NCBI GenBank assembly: GCA_015501075.1
Contig: JADNYJ010000045.1
Coordinates: 124,001-188,000 of the forward strand
Direction: 5' to 3'
DNA: 64,000 nucleotides
DNA from: Gymnopilus junonius
Taxonomy: Eukaryota > Basidiomycota > Agaricomycetes > Agaricales > Galerinaceae
Shown here: positions 57,827-64,000 of the stretch, in pieces
How the letters are laid out: every line of letters starts with the position of its first letter
Position numbering within the stretch: position 1 is the first letter of the stretch
Position numbers and translations under genes: made by a program
Notes under the pieces: model-generated
What the model was told of the DNA's origin: nothing
What the model saw: the letters and a program-made list of their open reading frames with translations, nothing else
Database searches by the model: none

Positions 57827-60820
57827 AAAATCCGCTTCTTTGGTAAGAGCATCGCGTTTATGAGGGTGAGTTGGAAGAGTGATCTTGGCCTTTGAATTCA
57901 GGTCCATGAAAGTGATAACCGCGTCCCCGTTTTCATAGTGCTGATGATTTAATGCAGTCATAGTCATGAACAGAAGTCCGAGAAGCATTTCATAGGGCGC
58001 TTCTTCGACTACCTGTACCTGTAGATAGAAATCATAGTTCCCAATCATCACCTTTAAATTATACAACAGTCCGACAGTTTGGTTCTTGGTCTTGTTTGCC
58101 AATTCCATAATCATTATGTGGTCGGAATGGAGTGGGAGACCTAATTCCATCCACTTCTTTTTATGCAGGCAAATTATCTGAGAACCTGTATCCAGAACTG
58201 TTTCTGTAAGAATCATTCCATTCAAGTATACATTGATAGCGTGCAATTCTTCGGAGTGGTTGGCCACCACTAGACCATCATCTTGAGGAGGTAATGCAGT
58301 GAGTAGACTATGAACCATATTTTTCTGAACATGCTCAGCCATTATATTTGAATTTGCGACTCATTTAGTTGTAACGAGATCCTTGACTAGCTTTCGTACT
58401 TCGGGTGCCACAGCTAGTAACTCTCGATTTGTTAAAGTGATAGGAATATCGAGTGCACAGTCTGCCAGCTTCTTGGCGACTTTAGAATCTTCAATAGGAG
58501 TGGTGTATTTAAATTGAGGAGCTGAAGGATTAATGGTAGCCTGCTTATTCTGATGAGTAGAATTGTTCTCGGCTTCACTATCCTTATTTGAATTGCTACT
58601 GGATGACGCCTTAGCCATGCTTCGTGTTGTAGGTCCGTTTTGGGCTTTAGCACCCATCTTCTTTCATGCCTCATTGACTTTCTTCTGGGTTGATGCAATG
58701 AGTGCTTCCGTTATTTGCAGGTCTTCCATTTCTCTAATTGTAGCTGTCGCTATTTCTTCATCTTCTTCGAGCTGCAATTCGACTATATTGGAAGTGACTG
58801 GGGTTGAGTTTGGCATAACCCAGTTAGATACTGGAGCTGTAGTTGCACCAAGCATATTAGTTGACACAGTTGGCACCTTGGATGCGTGCGTCCTATTCCA
58901 ATTATCAATGCATTCCTGTAAGTTCTTTCCAGGTGCAGTTCTCGGTGTGATATGAAGGCCATTTGGAAGAACAATAAAATTGTCATTGTTTTTCTTGCAA
59001 AGACCCTTCTGAATATAATCATCTGCGATTGGACAGTCAGACACAAAATGATAAGGGCTTGAACAGAAAGTGCAAGCATTGTTATGCTTATTCTCTCCTG
59101 TCAACCTATTTGAATTCTGCCTTGGGGTATCATTTTTCTGCTGCATGAGTAGTGATGTGCCAGCTCCGGCTTGGCCTGAAAGCCCCGGCTTTGGCTTGGC
59201 TTGACCTGGCTTTGGCTTTCCCAAACCTTGAGCCAGGCCAAAAGCCAAAAATCAGGCTTGGCTTGGCCCGGCTTTGGCCCAAGCCGGGGCTTTTACCATA
59301 TACAAAGAAATATTGTGTTAAAGTAATTTGATATACTATATTAAAGAATTAAAACTCTCACTGCACTGTATATACAAAGTAATGAATGATATTAAACCTT
59401 CCACGGCTTGAAATGTGCTCGAGATGCAAAGTGACGAAGGTTTTGATCAAAATTGGAACTCAGCTGGATGTTTCCGACGCTCACCAAACAGGTTGCACCA
59501 CATCCGGCAAGCCATCACGGATTTCAAACTGAGCTTTAAAATAAATATTTGCTGAACTTTCATTGAAATGTTCGAAATTTGACCGTTTGCAGCAGATTTT
59601 TTTCGGCTCATGCACCACCCAAAAGCCGGGGCTCAGGCCCTTGGCTTTGGCTTTGGGAAATGCTGAGCCAGGCCAAAAGCCCTCCCAGGCCAACCATCAG
59701 GGCCCGGCTTGGCCCGGCCTATTTTGGCTTGGCTTGGCCCGGCTTCTGGCTTCAGGCCGGAGCCGGCACATCACTATGCATGAGTGTCTCTACCTGCTTC
59801 ATGATTTCTTCAACCAGATTATTGACATTGAAACCATTGTTGGTCTGTGGTTGGAACCCAGAAAAGTCGAAATGCTCCTTCTTTACCATAGGTTCTATGG
59901 GTTCCATTGATGCTGCTGGGAAGAGAGAAGGTGGTCATGAGCCTCCATGATTACATGAAAGAATGAATAGGGCTGCCATTTGAATTTGGTCAATGGTAAA
60001 TGGATCATCAGTATGGTGCCTTGGATTTTCTGTGTAGAGCTGGTCACGGACTTGTTTATGGAATGAAGAGTGGAGACCTTGCAGGAAGAGATGGCTTATT
60101 TCGCGGTCATTTATTTTTCCTGCATTCTTGAGATAAGTAGACATCATGTAGAATGACCTATAATATACTCCAAATTGTTCAGAGGTAGTGACCTTGAACT
60201 CAGCTTGTCTATCAATAAGTGCCTTGAGAGTCGAAATGGTATAGCGGTGTTCTTCACTAGTGCCGGGATAGCATTTAAAGACATCTTTCTTGAATGCTGC
60301 CCAATCATTTCCAGTAGATGAGGGCAACATTTTCCATAACTGCTGTTCTTCTGGGGCTAAATATCGAATTGCCCATTGAATAATTTGCTGGATGCTTAAA
60401 TTATGATTCCTAGTGAGTTGTTCAACCTCGTCTAAGTATCCCGCAAGCGAAATCGCTTTGCCATTGAATTTTGGAGCAGATGGGTGATGTACATTTGGCA
60501 TGCCTGAGCCATTTACATTTGTAACACCTGTTGTACTCATTTGATTAGGCTGAATAGGATTCAATGTAATGGACGGATTGGGTGGGTTAGACAGATTATT
60601 AGGGTTCGAAGTATTGCTATTGCTTGTGTTGTTTGGATTGGCCAATGTGTTTGAATTATTTGACAGATTGGGCATAACTAGCGACCAATCAACTGGGACA
60701 AATCTGGGTCATGTTGGCGACTCATTATCAGAGTCGGAAATTTCTGAGGAAGAAATATTGGTGGATGGAATGAAATAGGATGCTTCGTCGTACGGTAGCA
60801 GTCTGAATTCTAGATCCGTG
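57824..60820 (-). pseudogene. gag and protease, split by a MITE
   Basis: Gag opens at least at ATG 60675, and the frame runs further upstream to about 60820 without a clear ATG. It has an Asn/Ser/Pro-rich N-terminus, a capsid-like region (60500-60000) and a zinc knuckle CTFCSSPYHFVSDC (about 59070). The aspartic protease has VLDTGSQIICLH (about 58190). All pieces share one frame once the 627-bp MITE and its 8-bp duplication are discounted. TGA stops lie at 60709, 59935, 58664 and 58361. The frame ends at TAG after a run of five T at 57824-57833. Confidence 0.88.
59150..59776 (+). mobile_element. hAT-like MITE inside gag, 627 bp
   Basis: Inverted ends TAGTGATGTGCCAGCTCCGG and its near-perfect partner (one mismatch) are flanked by a perfect 8-bp duplication TGCATGAG at 59142-59149 and 59777-59784. 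Subterminal regions are made of many GGCTTTGGC / GGCTTGGCC units, which give a strong fold-back structure. It is noncoding. This is the youngest insertion in the nest, since it lies inside the retrotransposon. Confidence 0.93.
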
Positions 60821-60927
60821 GTTTAGAGTTGAAAATTAAATTCCTTCAGGAGAAGGTTGATTTGATTTGAAAGGTGTGGGTTAAATGATTTGATTGGACT
60901 TTTGGAACCCTCGTGGTGGGCTCCAGT

Positions 60928-61723
60928 TGAAAAGTGAGTTAGTCGGTCGAGTTGAGAACATGACTCGAAAGCAAACTCCATTTGCTTAAAGGTTCCAAAA
61001 GCATATTTGAGTGTAGATAGATCCATTGGAATAAATTCCTGTAGATTGGATCTGGTGTGAACATGAGAAACTTGGTAATAACTAAGATGTCGAGGGCGAC
61101 TATTGAGCTAGTGAGCTGAAATTCTGCTATATTCAACTGGGTAAATACTGTACAAGTGTCCAGGTATTTATACTGTAGCTACCTAGTCAGAAAGAGATGA
61201 AAATTAAAGTAAAAATTTCGAATAAAAGTTGTTTGAAGGTGTGTTCAGTCTGTTTCCGCAGCACACATCGTCACCGCAGCAATTATCATACTTTAATAGG
61301 AAAAGAAAAGGTCATGAAATTGATTTATATCACAAGAATGAACCATTGAGAACCGAAAGAAATTGAAAACTTGCTGAAAAACATCCAAGAAATAATGTTC
61401 TAACCCAAATTTAGAAGAGGGCGGGGCATATAGGCATCATCGAGGGGCTGCGCAGTGACAAGAATGATGCGCATAATCGATTTCTTTTGTTCGAGCTCGG
61501 GGCGTGCCTGGTTGGTATGGTAAGTATGTGCTTCTAGTGATTCTCGGATCTAAATTTGGGTAGATCCCTGCTTAATGCTCGACGAAATAAGGTGCACATG
61601 TGATCATGTGGAGGGTGCTTGTTCCGATTAGGATTATTGACTTGGTGCATACTTGGTCATCCACAAATAATTTATTTCTTATTTTCTCTGAATTACAGAC
61701 CCAGAGAGAGGGTCTCCCTCACA
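60928..61723 (-). repeat. 5' LTR
   Basis: The partner of 52848-53643. On the minus strand it begins TGTGAGGGAGACCC and ends CACTTTTCA. Confidence 0.93.
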
Positions 61724-63024
61724 GCAGCATAGTCCCAGTTGTCAAATGGATAAGAGTGTCCTGCGGCCTTTCAACCAATGCCACAGAATGTTTGAGGTCT
61801 ATATCAAGATTATCATATGCATATAGTGTGAGGAAGGTCCGTCCAAGCTTTTGCATCACATTTCCAGCTTGCTTTGATAGACTTTTTACTGTGTCATTGA
61901 TTGAGGTTGTTGACACTGATAATCCTATATGTGCGAGAAGCTCGCACACAGTTTCAGGTGTGTTACAGGAGTGGAGAAAGATGCCAATAATGCTTTGGAG
62001 TGCATTGCAGTGTCGATTTGTGCTCTGAAGCATTATGCTCAGACATACAACCCGTTTCTGAGCATACAAAATATGTTAAGTGCTTGATATTTAATTGAAC
62101 ACCACTCACAATATCAATCAGCACCTTGAATTGTTCCTCCACATTGTCAAGAATATCCTCCAGTTCATCCTCTTCTTCATCAATATGTGGAACATCATCC
62201 TCAAAATATTGCCAGTAGTCTGCATCCTCATCATTAGAATCTCGGTGTTCCCTGTCCAAAGTCTCAATGTCCACCATTTCAATATCACCATCAGTTGCAG
62301 TGCAAGGCTGTCTCTTTTGAGCTGATTGTTTGGCCTGTGCACATTTTTGATACCAGTCTCATTGATATACAAGCTTCAGGTCTGTGGAAAGCAAACTTCT
62401 GAGCAAATTCCACAACATCGAGGCTCAAGATCGCATGTTATCTGCAATTGAGGTTAGCTCAAAGCTTCGGAGTCACTCTTCAGTCATATTGGCTGCGGTA
62501 AAGTGAAGGCCATTAGATTTGTCAGTTAGCTTGACAATCTGAGAGGCATAAATGCCCATCATTGTTTGGTGAGCCCATTCTACAGTTTTTTTGTGTGTTT
62601 CAGAGTTAATCAGCATGGCTTGAAGGAGGGTTGGTAGATTCTCATGAATGGCTTTCATGGTGGGATTGCCTGTGACCTGAGCCTGAAAAAGTGAATAAAT
62701 AAGATCAGCCACTGTGTAGTTGTGCTGAGATAGTTCTTGAAAGATGTGGTTGATAAACTGGAGAGGAATTTGAGATGGAGATGTCGACATTGTAGTTGGA
62801 TTGGGTTTTCAGTTTACACTTCATTTTGCAGTCTTATGTACTCAGCTAGGAGGTTATAAATATCTGTGTTTCTATTTTATGTGTACAAGCAACAGGCAAC
62901 GAGATAGTATCTTGAATGCAATGTATTGAATGATGGAACAAATGATAAGAGAAAGATTATAGGACGATTGCGGCAGTGAATAAGCGGTGAGCACAGAAAC
63001 AGCATCTGTCACAAAAACAGCCAA

Positions 63025-63231
63025 AGGATGATCTTGACCTTTGGGTAGATGCTGTGCCTTGCTTCGGGGATCACCGAATTCGAAGTTTGCCAGCCTCTCT
63101 ATTGAGAGTTGGAGGCTTTTGTTTTGTTTGTTCATGTAAATATTTGGTCATTGTTTGCTCTCTCTAATTCTAACTACTTCGCTCTGAGTAATCCTCCTTC
63201 TCTCGATATGAGAGGTGGTTTTAGGAGCCTG
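63025..63231 (-). repeat. right inverted terminal repeat
   Basis: Inverted partner of 48152-48362; ends GGTTTTAGGAGCCTG. The block 63026-63116 is the best conserved part. Confidence 0.85.
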
Positions 63232-63239
63232 GTCTTACA
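63232..63239 (+). repeat. 8-bp target duplication, right copy
   Basis: GTCTTACA directly follows the right end; compare GTCTTACG at 48144-48151. Confidence 0.8.
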
Positions 63240-64000
63240 TAGTGTTTGAAAGTCCAGTCTGGTCCAGTTATTGGGTGCCCGAGGACCCTAACTGAGACCG
63301 AGACCAGTTAGGTATTGATATTGATAGTAAAAAGCCTAGCTATGTTACATAAGCAACTCAGGTAACTACAGAAGCAGTGACCTCGCTAGGACATTGTTAT
63401 AGAAAAGTGAATCATAAGGCTGCAAGGGGGATGTTGGCTGGACTAGCACTCCCCAACTGCTAAAAGCTACCACTGGTGGCACAACATTATGGGGAGTAGG
63501 AGGTTGCGGACAAAGGAGGGGATAACAAGGAAGAAATAAAAGCCAAGAAATAAATCGCCCTATGTGATGTCATTGCCGAAAAGAGAGACACGGAGCGCAA
63601 AACAAAACTTGGCAGATGGACGTTCTGCTGCACTTTAAAAGGCCTCTGAGGGCATCTGAGCTGAGTGTGTGGTAGATGGAAAATGCAGGGGTGAAGGTGG
63701 TAGATGAGAGGGGATGATGTTAATGCAAGGATAGATGCTGTGGCTGATTGGACCATGTTGTTTGATGTGGCTTTGCATGAGGAAAGCAATTCTTGGAAAC
63801 TGCAAGCCTGCTGAAGGATAAGTTGGTCGCAATTATTCAGCTGCTTTCTGAGTTTGATGATCAGTTGCTCTTGAAGGCCGGTGACAGTATGTCTGTGCTG
63901 AGAGGAATGATGGGAGGCAGTTTTGAATGTTTTCCACCGGATGCGGAAGCGAGCACAGGCACCACGATTTTAGGTAAATTTAGAAATGTCTAAATAACCG
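63240..64000 (+). repeat. second copy of the AACTGGT-type repeat, itself split by an insertion
   Basis: TAGTGTTTGAAAGTCCAGTC to ACCAGTTAGG (63240-63312) matches 8117-8190. The match resumes as AAATTTAGAAATGTCTAAATAA at about 63975. Between them is a foreign segment, 63315-63969. Confidence 0.75.
63315..63969. mobile_element. 655-bp insertion of unknown class
   Basis: TTAGGTA occurs at both edges (63308-63314 and 63970-63976) and only once in the uninterrupted copy near 8190, so it is a target duplication of about 7 bp. No clear inverted or TG...CA ends are seen. A 100-codon minus frame (63487-63789) inside it has no known family. Confidence 0.55.

Larger units (their letters stand above)
52848..61723 (-). 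mobile_element. complete Ty3-type LTR retrotransposon, 8,876 bp
   Basis: Two LTRs of exactly 796 bp (52848-53643 and 60928-61723) start TG and end CA on the minus strand. A primer-binding-site-like TGGAGCCCACCACGAGG (60909-60925) follows the 5' LTR after two bases. A purine tract CCCAGGGAGG lies just before the 3' LTR (53644-53655). The order protease, RT, RNase H, integrase defines Ty3-type. It sits inside the DUF6589 gene in the same orientation. Confidence 0.93.
51120..62790 (-). pseudogene. DUF6589 protein, disabled by TGA stops and split by a retrotransposon
   Basis: Coding parts are 62790 down to 61724 and 52847 down to 51120. Removing the retroelement and one GCAG restores a continuous frame at the junction. 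Recognisable parts are the N-terminal helices (62790-62480), an acidic Asp/Glu linker (62270-62130), an intron (62058-62109), NALQSIIGIFLHSCNTPETV, SLGR-type KLGRTFLTLYAYDNLDIDL, HLTTGTMLP, QVILVFGDLLTGKHIRSLLE, GLFHLKMAAADAMWHIFIHP and the C-terminal MFVAGQKTKYIVPD. TGA stops lie at 62473, 62425, 62359, 52746, 52137, 51918, 51492 and 51408. DUF6589 is a large Basidiomycota family with no assigned function. Confidence 0.8.
48152..63231. mobile_element. 15,080-bp element with long inverted ends carrying a RecQ-like helicase and a DUF6589 gene
   Basis: The ends are inverted copies of each other for about 210 bases starting CAGGCTCCTAAAACCACCTC, and they are flanked by an 8-bp target duplication. 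Two genes read inward and end three bases apart (51116 and 51120): helicase 48453-51116 plus, DUF6589 51120-62790 minus. Taking out the retrotransposon leaves about 6.2 kb. Eight-bp duplications and CAG...CTG ends occur in hAT and in Zisupton/KDZ-type elements, but I see no hAT or KDZ transposase here. Whether DUF6589, the helicase, or a protein encoded elsewhere moved it is open. Both genes are dead by TGA stops. Confidence 0.75.

Noticed and set aside
48453..62790. Alternative genetic code with TGA as a sense codon
   Set aside because: Intact genes here end in TGA (for example 34528 and 45469), and the internal TGAs occur only in mobile DNA and decayed genes, in CGA-like positions.
1..64000. 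CRISPR arrays, bacterial operons or prophage
   Set aside because: Intron-rich eukaryotic genes fill the window. No regularly spaced short repeats or ribosome-binding sites were seen.

Overview
The window looks like a piece of an Agaricomycete (mushroom-forming basidiomycete) nuclear genome. Genes are split by many short GT-AG introns of about 50-75 bases. The families present are typical of that group: an F-box protein, a STAND/NLR-type relic, tandem small GPI-anchored proteins, a DEYTD/NDxxSxxxE terpene synthase, DUF6589, a RecQ-like helicase and Ty3-type retroelements.

Layout. 1-5.1 kb: a minus-strand F-box gene running off the left edge, then a decayed STAND NTPase with a TPR-like tail. 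5.1-12.6 kb: two diverged copies of a coiled-coil gene with their promoters (6.0-7.4 and 10.4-12.5 kb), each broken by one in-frame stop, separated by repeat-rich DNA. 13.3-28.8 kb: a relic of an adenylation/KR-containing synthase, an intact Prm10/ThrE-like membrane transporter gene, and a large A-ACP-KS-AT-DH-KR-ACP polyketide synthase with several one-base frame breaks. 29.7-36 kb: a DUF4139 (MuiA-like) gene, an APH/choline-kinase-fold gene, a small unknown gene and a dead APH paralogue. 37-40.7 kb: three tandem paralogues of a secreted, Cys-rich, GPI-anchored protein. 40.7-47 kb: a 580-bp hAT-like MITE, tRNA-Gly(UCC), epsin, a polytopic membrane protein and a sesquiterpene synthase.

48.1-63.2 kb is the most unusual part. 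A 15,080-bp element is bounded by inverted repeats of about 210 bp and an 8-bp target duplication (GTCTTACG/GTCTTACA). It holds two convergent genes, a RecQ-like helicase reading inward from the left end and a DUF6589 protein reading inward from the right end. The DUF6589 gene is split by a complete 8,876-bp Ty3-type retrotransposon (two 796-bp LTRs, 4-bp duplication), whose gag is itself split by a 627-bp hAT-like MITE with a perfect 8-bp duplication. I count 24 premature stops across the helicase, the DUF6589 gene and gag-pol. All are TGA and can be explained as CGA to TGA, and every mismatch between the two LTRs is a CG/TG/CA change. This is what CpG methylation followed by deamination would leave.

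The retroelement also carries an intact antisense spliced reading frame between pol and its 3' LTR. No element in this region looks able to move by itself now, but the helicase plus DUF6589 arrangement with long inverted ends is a candidate for a poorly described class of DNA transposon.

Several otherwise well-conserved genes (polyketide synthase, DUF4139, terpene synthase, one GPI gene) carry isolated one-base frame breaks, while eight others are clean. Consensus errors in the assembly must therefore be excluded before calling these genes dead.
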